Shown here: positions 1 through 11,141 of the stretch, one piece after another
Numbering within the stretch: position 1 is the first letter of the stretch
Layout of the letters: each line of letters starts with the position of its first letter
Source of the DNA: FEN-299 sp963727765
GTDB lineage: Bacteria; Acidobacteriota; Vicinamibacteria; Vicinamibacterales; Fen-181
Assembly (NCBI GenBank): GCA_963727765.1
Contig: CAVSGZ010000007.1
Location: 310,001 to 374,000, forward strand
DNA length: 64,000 nucleotides
Reading direction: 5' to 3'
Position numbers and translations under genes: made by a program
Notes under the pieces: model-generated
What the model saw: only the letters and a program-made list of their open reading frames with translations
Database searches by the model: none
What the model was told of the DNA's origin: nothing

Positions 1-577
1 GCTGATCGACGATCGCCCGAGGGAGCAGTCCGAGGCCGGGTGCGGTTTCGGTCTTGCCCGCGGTGATGCTCTGCAGGTCGGCCTCGCCGGTGATCATCAC
101 CCGCGACATCACCGCCGCGCCCGCGCTCGTGCCGCCGACCAGCGCGCCGTCGGCGTACCTCGCGCGGATGGCCTCGGGAATGTCCGTGTTCTCGAAGGCC
201 TTCATCAGCCGGGTCTGATCCCCGCCCGGGAACCAGATGAACGTCGCCTCGCGCACGAGGCGGATGGCGGCCTCGGGATCCTTCGTGTCGGCGACGACCG
301 CATGGCCGAATCCGGCGTCGGTCCAGGTTTTCACCGCTTCCGCGCCCGTCTCGGGCAGCTCGGATGCCTGCGGGAAGATGACCACGCGTCCCGTTGCGCC
401 GCCGCCTGCCGACACCGCTCGCTTGACGATCTCGTCTGTCGTGCCGTTGCCCCCGATAATGAGCAGGTGGCCTTTGGGCGCGCGCACGGAGGGCTGCGCA
501 AGGCCAGGCGTCGCCAGGCAGGCGAGCAGGATGAGGAAGGGCACGGGAACGAGCGATAGACGACGGGAACGCGGCAT
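1..577 (-). CDS. Cyanophycinase-like peptidase (family S51), 3' end cut by window edge
   Basis: About 192 residues are present; the C-terminus lies beyond position 1. An N-terminal hydrophobic signal peptide ending near GLAQ is followed by a glutamine-amidotransferase-like fold: GHLLIIGGNGT near residue 40, FIWFPGGDQTRL near 115 and the nucleophile elbow GGTSAGA near 147. The GTSAG serine is the family's catalytic residue. S51 members cleave cyanophycin or alpha-aspartyl peptides; the signal peptide suggests an exported enzyme acting on external or periplasmic substrate. The start is the ATG at 577, 45 bp from the divergent NUDIX gene. Because the end is missing, full length and the rest of the active site cannot be checked. 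Substrate is inferred from family only. Confidence 0.85.
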   Translation of the reverse strand, partial: MPRSRRLSLVPVPFLILLACLATPGLAQPSVRAPKGHLLIIGGNGTTDEIVKRAVSAGGGATGRVVIFPQASELPETGAEAVKTWTDAGFGHAVVADTKDPEAAIRLVREATFIWFPGGDQTRLMKAFENTDIPEAIRARYADGALVGGTSAGAAVMSRVMITGEADLQSITAGKTETAPGLGLLPRAIVDQ

Positions 578-622
578 GGCGCGGACTCCTTCGGAGAAAA
601 GGGGGACAGAATCGGTCGAGGG

Positions 623-1318
623 ATGTTACAACAGATGGGCGTGAAGACGACGCTGTCCGATCTGGAATCGCACCTGCGGTCGGCGCTGGCGGAACCGCTG
701 CCGGGGGCCGACGCGCAGCGGCGCATGGCGCCGATGCCGAGGCCGGGCTGGCAGCCGAACCGCTCGCCCCTGCAGGCGCGCGACGCGGCGTGTCTCCTGC
801 TGCTGTTCCCAATCGAGGGTCGCGCGCACCTGCTGCTCACCGTTCGTTCGTCGAGCCTGCCGAGCCATGCCGGTCAGGTATCCCTGCCTGGCGGCGCGGT
901 CGAGGCGGGGGAGTCGATCGAGCAGACGGCACTCAGGGAGACGCAGGAAGAGACTGGTGTCGACCCGGCGCTCGTGCGGATCCTCGGACGCCTTACGCCG
1001 CTGCACATTCCCGTCAGCGGATTCGTGCTGCACCCGGTGTTGGGCGTCGCGGACGCCCAGCCGTCCTATCGCCTCGCCCACAGCGAGGTCGAGCGGCTCG
1101 TCGAGGCGCGCCTCGAGTCGCTGCTCGATCCCGACTGCGTCAGGCACCAGACGGGCACGTGGGACGGCGCGTCGCGCGACGTGCCCTACTTCGCGCTCGA
1201 CGGGCTCGTCGTATGGGGCGCGACGGCGATGGTGCTGGCCGAGTTCATCGCGGTGGCGTCCCGATCCCCAGCGCCTTCAGCCGTTCGACCACGTCGCGAC
1301 CGTGCGACGCGGGGCTGA
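623..1318 (+). CDS. NUDIX hydrolase, CoA pyrophosphatase (NudL/YeaB) type
   Basis: 231 residues. A complete Nudix box (G-x5-E-x7-REUxEExGU) lies at about residues 91-114: GGAVEAGES, then RETQEETGV. The segment just before it, LLTVRSS...HAGQVSLPGG, is the extension typical of CoA-diphosphatases (NudL, human NUDT7/8), which split CoA into phosphopantetheine and 3',5'-ADP. The ATG at 623 sits directly after GAGGG, too close for ideal spacing; the in-frame ATG at 635 is an alternative. The last 74 bp overlap the end of the convergent peroxiredoxin gene. Cytoplasmic, no signal peptide. Confidence is high for the superfamily and good for the CoA subtype. Confidence 0.88.
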   Translation: MLQQMGVKTTLSDLESHLRSALAEPLPGADAQRRMAPMPRPGWQPNRSPLQARDAACLLLLFPIEGRAHLLLTVRSSSLPSHAGQVSLPGGAVEAGESIEQTALRETQEETGVDPALVRILGRLTPLHIPVSGFVLHPVLGVADAQPSYRLAHSEVERLVEARLESLLDPDCVRHQTGTWDGASRDVPYFALDGLVVWGATAMVLAEFIAVASRSPAPSAVRPRRDRATRG

Positions 1319-1793
1319 CCTGCTTGTCGATGTAGAGGATCTTCCCGTCGCGGGCGATGTAGAAAGTCCATCGCGACGCGTAGGTCTGGTCCCCTGCGAC
1401 GACGCCGTAGGCCCTGGCCACCTGCTTCCCCGGATCGCTCAGGACGGGGTAATCGAGGCCAAGCTCCTCGGCGAACCTCTTGTTGGTGTCCGGGGTGTCT
1501 ACGCTCGCGGTGAAATACGCCACCCCAGTCTTCCGAATCTCGGCGCCGCTCTCACGGAGCGACTTGCACTCGGCCGTTCAACCGGCGGTGAAGGCCTTCG
1601 GGAACCAGGCCAGCACGACAGGCTGCTTGCCCTTGTACTCGGCCAGGCTGTGCGTCCTGCCATCCGAGCCTGGCAGGCTGAAAGCCGGCGCCATGTCTCC
1701 GGGCTCGAGTTCCCGTCCCGTGTTTGATCTGACGGTCGCGACCGCCAGCAGCGCGAAGCCGAGCGATACCCAGAACAGACCCGTTCCACTCAT
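1245..1793 (-). CDS. Selenocysteine-containing peroxiredoxin (AhpC/TSA, PrxQ/BCP-like), UGA recoded
   Basis: 182 residues if the in-frame TGA at 1578-1580 (codon 72) is read as selenocysteine. The N-terminal half (hydrophobic anchor, then PGDMAPAFSLPG and VVLAWFPKAFTAG) and the C-terminal half (TAECKSLRESG, YFTASVDTPDTNKRFAEELG, YPVLSDP, ASRWTFYI) are in one frame and together make one complete peroxiredoxin. The TGA falls exactly where the peroxidatic Cys of the PxxxTxxC motif belongs, giving FTAG-U-TAEC with a second Cys four residues on. Nothing else is damaged. Selenoprotein peroxiredoxins are an established family. A good ribosome site (GGAGG, 6 nt) precedes ATG 1793, and the hydrophobic N-terminus suggests a membrane-anchored or exported thiol peroxidase. 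A standard gene caller would split or truncate it. No selA/selB/selC is in the window. Confidence 0.88.
1545..1563 (-). promoter_or_regulatory. Putative bacterial SECIS hairpin
   Basis: Directly downstream of the UGA (1578-1580) the minus-strand RNA reads GUCGCUC-CGUGA-GAGCGGC: a seven-pair stem (one G-U) closed by a five-base loop. The loop starts 21 nt after the UGA and has a G in its second position. Both properties match the described bSECIS consensus (16-37 nt spacing, G in the first two loop bases). The hairpin lies inside the coding sequence, as bacterial SECIS elements do. No experimental support. Confidence 0.7.
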
Positions 1794-1915
1794 GGACCGC
1801 CTCCGCAGTTGTGTGGCCCTTGCCGGGATGACCCCATCTTACGCCGGCAAGCCGCTCGGGCGTTCGCCTTCGCCGGGCCGAATGTTCCGGACGTCTCGAG
1901 CCGATAGAAGGCTCG

Positions 1916-4162
1916 ATGGCCGTGTCGATGCCTCAGGGACTCTCCCTCGTTCAGGTGCCGGGCTTTCGCGACCGCATCGGCGAGCGGGTTCTCGTGCCGC
2001 AGCCGTCGGGTGTGTTGCTCGAGTACCTGTACTTCGCCGATCAGCTGACCGGCGAGCCGTTCTTCGCCCAGGCGCTGAAGGAACGTGTGGCCAGGCTGGC
2101 GACCTTCTCGCATCCCTTGTACTGCCGCGTGCGCCGCGTGCAGCCGGCCGCGGACTCTGGTCGCGGGCCGGCGCTTGTTTCGACCCACGTTGCCGGCCGT
2201 CGGCTGGCGGAAATCCTCGACACGTCAGTCCGCGCGGCCATTCGGCCGCCCATCCCGGCTGTCATGGCGACCGCCAGGCAGACGATGGCGTCAGTGGCGC
2301 TGCTGCACGATTACTCGCCCGACGCCTTTCACGGCGCGATCGGGCCTGACCGCCTGATTCTCGCCGGCGAGCGCCGCATCGTGGTGGCCGAGCACGTGCT
2401 GGGCACGGTGATGACGCAGGCCGTCCAGGCGTGGGGGCCGGACCGGGTGTGGCGCGAACTGGGTGTGGCCACGATGACCGACCCGGCGCTGGCGCAAGAC
2501 GGGCGCCGCAACGACATCGTGCAGCTGGGCCTGTTGGTCCTGGCCTTGCTGCTGGGCCGGCTCATCGCGCCCCACGAATTCCCGGACGAACTATCGTGGC
2601 TGTTGCAGCAGGCGACTGAGACCGGGACCGATGGCGAGCGCGCGCCGCTCGGGCCGAAACTGCGGGACTGGCTCGAGCGCACGCTGTCGCTGGCGGGGGA
2701 CCGGTCGTATGCGACGCTGGTCGATTCGCAGGATGCCCTGACGGCGCTCTGGCGTGACGAGCGTTACGCGCCGTCGCCGGCCGCGTGGGGTGCGTTCGTG
2801 GCGGCCTGCGAGGCCGCGAGAGCCAGCCTGCCGACCGCGCCCTCGGCCGGCGAGCCTCCAGCCGATCGCGCGGAAGCGAAGGTCGAGACCTCGACAAAGC
2901 TCCAATTCATGGCCGAATTCGGGCCGAGCAACGCCTCCGATTCGCTCGCAGCCTGGTTGGCCGAACCCGCGGAGCCGCCGGCCGTGATGCGTGGCGGAAC
3001 TCCTGCTGCCATGCCAATCGACCTTCCGAAGGCTGCGGCTCCAGCCACGGCGGGGCCTCCTCCTGGCGTGCGCATCGAAACCGGCCTGGTGCCAGCCAGT
3101 CTTCCACGAGCGGGGCGTAACATCGAGGACCCGGTTCCTCCGGCCGATGATGAGGCCGAGGCTTGGCCAGCGTGGTCTGTGCCTGAGGAGGCCGACAGGC
3201 CGCAGCGCCGACGGCGCTGGAACATCGAGCTGAGGGCTTTCGTGCGACCCACGATCGTCCTGGCGCTGCTCGTGGCGGTCGGCGCCGCCGCGGCCGTCTA
3301 CGCGCCCAGGGTATGGGCCGTCATCTTCGACGAGCAGCGGACGTCGGGGCAATTGGCCGTCATCAGCGACCCCGACGGATCGAGCGTCACGATCGACGGG
3401 TTGTTCCACGGGCTCACGCCGATCGTGGTCACGCTTCGTGAGGGTGGCCACCAGCTGGAGGTGCAGAACGGCGGAGCGCTCCAGACGAGGGCGGTCCAGA
3501 TTCACGCCGGCCAGCGGACGGCCGAACGGCTGGTGTTCCCCGGAATACAGGACCGCGGGGGCCTGTCGATCTCGACGTATCCGGCGACCGGACGCGTCAT
3601 GGTGGACGGCGTGACGCGGGGCCAGGCTCCGGTTAAGATCGCCGGTCTCACGCCAGGTCTTCACGTGGTCGTCGTCGAAACCTCGATGGGCTCGCAGAGC
3701 CAGGACGTCATGGTCGAGGCCGGCAAGCTGCTGCCCGTGCAGGTGCAGACCGTGTCGTGGGTCAAGGTGGGTGCGCCTTACGACCTCGAGGTTTCGGAGG
3801 AAGGGCGGAAGCTCGGGACGACGGGCCGGGCGGCCGTCGCGCTGTCGCCGGGTCACCACCATCTCGAATTCATCAACTCGAGCCTTGGGCTCAAGCTCAG
3901 GCAGGTCGTCGATGCCCAGCCTGGCCAATTGACGACGGTGCCTCTCGATCTGCCGATGGGCACGCTCAACGTGACGACGGATGTGCCTGCTGACGTCTCT
4001 GTCGACGGGCAGTTTGTCGGCGGAACGCCTCTTTCCGGCCTTGCCGTGCCGCTCGGGCGGCACGAGATCGTCTTGCAGAATCAACGGTACGGACGGCTCG
4101 TCTACAACGAGATGGCCACCCTGGCCGGTCCCGTGCTCCTCAACGCCAGTTTCAAGAAGTAG
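1916..4162 (+). CDS. Membrane pseudokinase with C-terminal PEGA domains
   Basis: 748 residues. Residues ~1-290 resemble a Ser/Thr kinase fold that has lost catalysis: the HRDLKPxN loop appears as HGAIGPDRLIL (~139-149), DFG is replaced by AEHVLG, and the helix after it, RRNDIVQLGLLVLALLLG, matches the kinase region after the activation segment. A Pro/Ala-rich linker follows, with RRRRW at its end, then one transmembrane helix (~447-468, IVLALLVAVGAAAAVYA). The outside part (~478-748) holds about four PEGA-like repeats (SDPDGSSVTIDGLFHG, TYPATGRVMVDGVTRG, TTDVPADVSVDGQFVG). PEGA domains occur outside the membrane, often fused to bacterial kinases. A signalling or cell-envelope scaffold role is inference. 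Start ATG 1916; the ATG at 1928 is an alternative. Confidence 0.7.
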   Translation: MAVSMPQGLSLVQVPGFRDRIGERVLVPQPSGVLLEYLYFADQLTGEPFFAQALKERVARLATFSHPLYCRVRRVQPAADSGRGPALVSTHVAGRRLAEILDTSVRAAIRPPIPAVMATARQTMASVALLHDYSPDAFHGAIGPDRLILAGERRIVVAEHVLGTVMTQAVQAWGPDRVWRELGVATMTDPALAQDGRRNDIVQLGLLVLALLLGRLIAPHEFPDELSWLLQQATETGTDGERAPLGPKLRDWLERTLSLAGDRSYATLVDSQDALTALWRDERYAPSPAAWGAFVAACEAARASLPTAPSAGEPPADRAEAKVETSTKLQFMAEFGPSNASDSLAAWLAEPAEPPAVMRGGTPAAMPIDLPKAAAPATAGPPPGVRIETGLVPASLPRAGRNIEDPVPPADDEAEAWPAWSVPEEADRPQRRRRWNIELRAFVRPTIVLALLVAVGAAAAVYAPRVWAVIFDEQRTSGQLAVISDPDGSSVTIDGLFHGLTPIVVTLREGGHQLEVQNGGALQTRAVQIHAGQRTAERLVFPGIQDRGGLSISTYPATGRVMVDGVTRGQAPVKIAGLTPGLHVVVVETSMGSQSQDVMVEAGKLLPVQVQTVSWVKVGAPYDLEVSEEGRKLGTTGRAAVALSPGHHHLEFINSSLGLKLRQVVDAQPGQLTTVPLDLPMGTLNVTTDVPADVSVDGQFVGGTPLSGLAVPLGRHEIVLQNQRYGRLVYNEMATLAGPVLLNASFKK

Positions 4163-4169
4163 CCGGTCT

Positions 4170-4646
4170 TTACTTCATCGCGGCAATCGACTCCATCTGC
4201 TTCAAATGGTGCAGCTCGTGCCCCGCGAGCATCACCGCGATGTCTCGCACGTCGAGCTGGCCGCGCTCGGGGTGCAGGAATGTCCGGCGGAGATCGGCGG
4301 GCGAGAGCGAGCGGAAGAGTCCGAGATTCAGCCCCCGCATCGCCTCGTAGGCCGCCAGCGCCGCCATGGCCTGGACGGCCGGCTCGACGACGAGCCACCG
4401 GTCCTGATCGAAGGGCTGGACGACGTAGTCGTCTGCCGTCAGCGCCATCCTCGCGCGCACACCGAACGCCAATTCGGTTTGCGCCAGGTGCACGAGCAGC
4501 TGGCGCGCCGTCCACTTGCCGGGTGCGTAGCTGCGTTCGAGGCCGGTGCTCCCGAGCGTCGACGCGATCCGGCGGATTCGCGACGGCGTGTCGGTCATCG
4601 CCTCGAGGGGGTCGCGGGTGCCGAGGCTTGCTGCGTATGGGTTCAT
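4170..4646 (-). CDS. DinB-family putative metalloenzyme
   Basis: 158 residues, four-helix DinB/YfiT type. Likely metal-ligand histidines are visible: one in KWTARQLLVHLAQTE (~52) and a pair in the C-terminal GHELHHLKQ (~147-150). The RIRRIASTLG and APGKWTARQLLVHL segments are characteristic. DinB proteins are metal-dependent thiol S-transferases or damage-induced proteins of unknown role. The start at ATG 4646 places it 40 bp from the divergent DUF2891 gene. It converges on the PEGA gene with a gap of only 7 bp and no visible terminator. Substrate unknown. Confidence 0.8.
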   Translation of the reverse strand: MNPYAASLGTRDPLEAMTDTPSRIRRIASTLGSTGLERSYAPGKWTARQLLVHLAQTELAFGVRARMALTADDYVVQPFDQDRWLVVEPAVQAMAALAAYEAMRGLNLGLFRSLSPADLRRTFLHPERGQLDVRDIAVMLAGHELHHLKQMESIAAMK

Positions 4647-4686
4647 GGAGACATGATAGTCCCGACTCGTAGCAAGGAGGCGTGAG

Positions 4687-5802
4687 GTGCAGATATCGGT
4701 GATGGTGGCTGGTGCGTGCCTGCTTCTGGGGTGTGCGGTCCCGGGCGCTGCCCAGGAGCGCGCGGCGGCGCAGTTTGACGAAGCGGCGGCGTCGAGATTC
4801 GCGGCGCTGGCGCTCGACTGCGTCCACAAGGAGTACCCGAACAAGATCGGGCACGTACTGTTGAGCGACGCGGACGTGCTCCCGCCGCGCGAATTGACGC
4901 CGGCCTTCTACGGCTGCTACGACTGGCACTCCTCGGTTCACGGCCATTGGCTGCTCGTGCGCCTGGCGCGGACGTTCCCCAACGCGCCATTCACGGCCAG
5001 GGCCCGGGAGGCCGTGGCGCAGAGCCTGACGCCCGAGCACATGGCCGGCGAGGTGAAGTACATGCAGGGCGCCGGGCGCGCGAGCTTCGAGCGGCCCTAC
5101 GGTCTCGCCTGGCTGCTGCAGCTCGATGCCGAGCTCCGGGAGTGGAACGACGCGCAGGCGAGGACCTGGGCCGCCACGCTCAAGCCGCTCACCGACGCGG
5201 CCGTCGCGAGATTCAAGGAGTGGCTGCCCAAGCTGTCGAATCCGATCCGGATCGGCGAGCACGACCAGACCGCATTCTCGTTCGGCCTCATTCTGGACTG
5301 GGCGCGGGGCGCCGGCGACCGCGCGACCGCCGACCTGCTGACGGCCAGGATCCGCGACTTCTACCAGAAGGACCGCGGCTGTCCCTTGTCGTGGGAGCCG
5401 TCAGGGCAGGACTTCCTCTCCCCGTGCCTCGCCGAGGCCGACCTCATGCGCCGGGTGCTTCCGCCGGCGGAGTTCGCGACGTGGCTGACGGCGTTCATGC
5501 CGTCGATCCCCAAGGATGGCAGCGCTCGGTGGCTCGTGCCGGCCGTGGTGACCGACCCGTCGGATCCGAAGCTGGCGCATCTGGACGGCCTCAACCTGAG
5601 CCGTGCGTGGATGCTCGAGGGCATCGCCGCTGGCCTGCCGGCGGGTGACGCGCGGCGCAAGTCGCTCTCAGCGACAGCGGCGCGGCACCGCGAGGCAGGG
5701 CTGCGCGCCGTCACCGGCGAACATTACGAGGGCGGTCACTGGCTGGGCAGCTTCGCGGTGTACCTGACCACAGGAAGGGGATTGGGGGAGCGGACGAAGT
5801 AG
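4687..5802 (+). CDS. Exported DUF2891-family protein
   Basis: 371 residues. GTG start with an excellent ribosome site (AAGGAGG, 6 nt upstream) and a signal peptide (hydrophobic core VAGACLLLGCAVPGAAQ; the Cys could be a lipobox of the LLGC type). DUF2891 hallmarks are present: FYGCYDWHSSVHGHW (~77-91), RPYGLAWLLQLD (~137), GEHDQTAFSFGL (~194) and DFLSPCLAEADLMRRVL (~240). The family probably adopts an alpha/alpha toroid as in glycoside hydrolases, but no activity is established. A hairpin directly follows the stop codon. Function unknown. Confidence 0.82.
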   Translation: MQISVMVAGACLLLGCAVPGAAQERAAAQFDEAAASRFAALALDCVHKEYPNKIGHVLLSDADVLPPRELTPAFYGCYDWHSSVHGHWLLVRLARTFPNAPFTARAREAVAQSLTPEHMAGEVKYMQGAGRASFERPYGLAWLLQLDAELREWNDAQARTWAATLKPLTDAAVARFKEWLPKLSNPIRIGEHDQTAFSFGLILDWARGAGDRATADLLTARIRDFYQKDRGCPLSWEPSGQDFLSPCLAEADLMRRVLPPAEFATWLTAFMPSIPKDGSARWLVPAVVTDPSDPKLAHLDGLNLSRAWMLEGIAAGLPAGDARRKSLSATAARHREAGLRAVTGEHYEGGHWLGSFAVYLTTGRGLGERTK

Positions 5803-5822
5803 GGCGGGGCTTCAGCCCCGCC
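5803..5822. terminator. Bidirectional hairpin between convergent genes
   Basis: GGCGGGGC-TTCA-GCCCCGCC: eight perfect GC pairs and a TTCA loop, starting on the base after the DUF2891 stop codon. The loop contains the complement of the TGA stop of tag, so the element serves both gene ends. There is no T-tract. Termination is inferred from position and structure. Confidence 0.65.
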
Positions 5823-6396
5823 GACCAGGGGCCGCGAGCTCGCGGTAGCGGTAGCACGTCGTGAGGTGATCGTTGACCATCCCGACCGCCTGCATGAAGG
5901 CATAACAGATCGTCGAGCCGACGAACGTGAACCCGCGCTTCCGCAGGTCCTTGCTGAGCGCGTCCGACTGCGCGGTTTTCGCCGGCACCTCCTTCATCCT
6001 CCGCCACCTGCTGACGCGCGGCGCGTCGTCCACGAACCGCCAGAGGTACGCGTCGAAGGTGCCACACTCGGCACAGACCTTCAGGAAGGCCTGCGCATTG
6101 CCTATTGCCGCCTCGATCTTCATCCTGTTGCGGACGATGCCGGCGTCGGCGAGCAGCGCGGCGACCTTCCGCCGGTTGTAGCGGGCGACGGCGGCCGCGT
6201 CGAAGCCGTCGAACACTTCCCGATACCGTTCGCGCTTGCGCAGGATCGTGAGCCAGCTCAGGCCGGCCTGCGCGCCTTCGAGGACCAGCATCTCGAAGAG
6301 GTGGCGATCGTCGTGCGCGGGCACGCCCCATTCCTCGTCGTGGTAGGCGAGGTACAGCGGGTCGGTGCCCGGCCACGGGCAGCGAGTGGGTGTCAC
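5812..6396 (-). CDS. tag: DNA-3-methyladenine glycosylase I
   Basis: 194 residues, matching TagA length. It excises N3-methyladenine from alkylated DNA. The start, RCPWPGTDPLYLAYHDEEWG (~5-24), supplies the zinc Cys and His and the family signature; the end, NDHLTTCYRYREL, supplies the second His and Cys of the zinc site. WLTILRKRERYREVFDGFD and RNRMKIEAAIGNAQAFL are also typical. The GTG start at 6396 lies one base after the metH stop (TGA-T-GTG), so the two genes are almost certainly transcribed together and translationally coupled. A longer reading inside metH is possible but lacks family homology. Confidence 0.92.
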   Translation of the reverse strand: MTPTRCPWPGTDPLYLAYHDEEWGVPAHDDRHLFEMLVLEGAQAGLSWLTILRKRERYREVFDGFDAAAVARYNRRKVAALLADAGIVRNRMKIEAAIGNAQAFLKVCAECGTFDAYLWRFVDDAPRVSRWRRMKEVPAKTAQSDALSKDLRKRGFTFVGSTICYAFMQAVGMVNDHLTTCYRYRELAAPGRRG

Positions 6397-6397
6397 A

Positions 6398-10072
<3,675 letters not shown>

Positions 10073-10080
10073 ACCGGTTG

Positions 10081-10090
10081 ATTGTACACT
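10081..10090. promoter_or_regulatory. Overlapping divergent -10 boxes (metH / asparaginase-like)
   Basis: ATTGTACACT reads TACACT (10085-10090) on the plus strand and TACAAT (10086-10081) on the minus strand. The two start codons are 7 and 8 nt away, so both transcripts would be leaderless or nearly so. One near-palindromic core seems to direct transcription both ways. No convincing -35 hexamer is seen. Confidence 0.55.
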
Positions 10091-10097
10091 GGCACTT

Positions 10098-10595
10098 ATG
10101 CCTATCCGGATTCTCGTGACGGGCGGGACCTTCGACAAACAGTACGACGAGATCCACGCCAAACTCGTGTTCAAGGACTCGCAGGTCGGCGAGATGCTGC
10201 TGCTGGGCCGCTGCCGCGTCGACGTGCAGATCCGCACGGTCATGATGGTGGACAGCCTGGACATGAGCGACGCCGACCGCCAGGCGATCGTGCAGAACTG
10301 CCGCCAGTGCGATGAGAAGAAGATCGTCATCACGCACGGCACCGACACGATGGTGGAGACGGCCGCGGCGCTGGCACGGGCCGAGGGGATGGGCGAGAAG
10401 ACCATCGTCCTGACCGGGGCGATGATCCCGTACGCCTTCGGCAGTTCCGACGGGATGTTCAACCTGGGCTCGGCGCTGTCGTTCGTGCAGACGCTGCCGC
10501 CGGGCGTCTACGTGGCCATGAACGGCCGGTATTTCCATTGGGACCAGGTGCGGAAGAACCGCCAGACGGGCGTGTTCGAGCCCGTAGTATCATGA
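10098..10595 (+). CDS. Single-domain asparaginase-like protein
   Basis: 165 residues, about half a normal L-asparaginase. It retains the N-terminal-domain motifs: ILVTGGTFDKQYDE (~4-17, with the TGGT nucleophile Thr), HGTDTMVETA (~76) and LTGAMIPYAFGSSDGMFNLG. The C-terminal domain of asparaginases, which helps complete the active site, is absent, and translation ends cleanly at EPVVS-stop with no continuation in another frame. Stand-alone N-terminal-domain proteins of this kind are annotated in many genomes without known activity. There is no Shine-Dalgarno; a TACACT box lies 7 nt upstream of the ATG. It is followed 33 bp later by the ferritin-like gene. Confidence 0.8.
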   Translation: MPIRILVTGGTFDKQYDEIHAKLVFKDSQVGEMLLLGRCRVDVQIRTVMMVDSLDMSDADRQAIVQNCRQCDEKKIVITHGTDTMVETAAALARAEGMGEKTIVLTGAMIPYAFGSSDGMFNLGSALSFVQTLPPGVYVAMNGRYFHWDQVRKNRQTGVFEPVVS

Positions 10596-10628
10596 AGTGC
10601 GAGGTTGTCTGACACGGAGGATCCAAGC

Positions 10629-11138
10629 GTGACGATCGAACAGGCCATCAAGACCGGCATCGAGTTCGAGCTGGAGGTGCGGCATGTCTACTCGGAGGCC
10701 GCGAAGAAGTTCAAGGACCCGGTGGCGCGCAAGATCTTCGGCGTGCTGGCCGACGAGGAAGACCGCCACGTGCAGTACCTCGAGAGCCGGCTCGACGAGT
10801 GGGAGAAGACCGGCCAGGTGACGGCAGCGGCCCTTGAGACGGTCATCCCCTCGCAGGCGGCGATCGACGGCGCGATGGGGAAGCTCAGCAAGCGCATGGG
10901 CGAGCAGGACTTCGGCGTCGAGCTCGAGATGCTCAAGAAGGCGCTCGCGCTCGAGATCGAGGCGACGAACTTCTTCAAGCAGATGGTCGCCGAGCTGAAG
11001 AGCGAGGAGCAGAAGCTCTTCAGCCGCTTCGTCGAGATCGAGGCCGGCCATGAGGCGATCGTGCAGGCCGAGATCGACGCCATCACCGGCCTCGGGTTCT
11101 GGTTCGACTACACGGAGTTCAGGCTCGAGGGGGCGTAG
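10629..11138 (+). CDS. Rubrerythrin-type ferritin-like diiron protein
   Basis: 169 residues forming a four-helix bundle. It shows carboxylate/His patterns of rubrerythrin-like diiron sites: KTGIEFELEVRHVYSEAAK (~7), ADEEDRHVQYLE (~43), LALEIEATNFFKQM (~108) and FSRFVEIEAGHEAIVQ (~132). There is no C-terminal rubredoxin Cys4 site. Members handle peroxide or iron. The GTG start at 10629 is supported by GGAGG about 9 nt upstream. It is probably co-transcribed with the asparaginase-like gene. Precise substrate unknown. Confidence 0.85.
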   Translation: MTIEQAIKTGIEFELEVRHVYSEAAKKFKDPVARKIFGVLADEEDRHVQYLESRLDEWEKTGQVTAAALETVIPSQAAIDGAMGKLSKRMGEQDFGVELEMLKKALALEIEATNFFKQMVAELKSEEQKLFSRFVEIEAGHEAIVQAEIDAITGLGFWFDYTEFRLEGA

Positions 11139-11141
11139 GGC

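Noticed and set aside
1245..1523. Separate 92-residue gene starting MAYFTAS
   Set aside because: It is the C-terminal half of the selenoprotein peroxiredoxin read from an internal Met after the UGA; it lacks the catalytic position and a ribosome site.
10073..10097. Cobalamin or SAM riboswitch for metH
   Set aside because: The upstream region is only 25 bp and holds overlapping promoters; there is no room for an aptamer.
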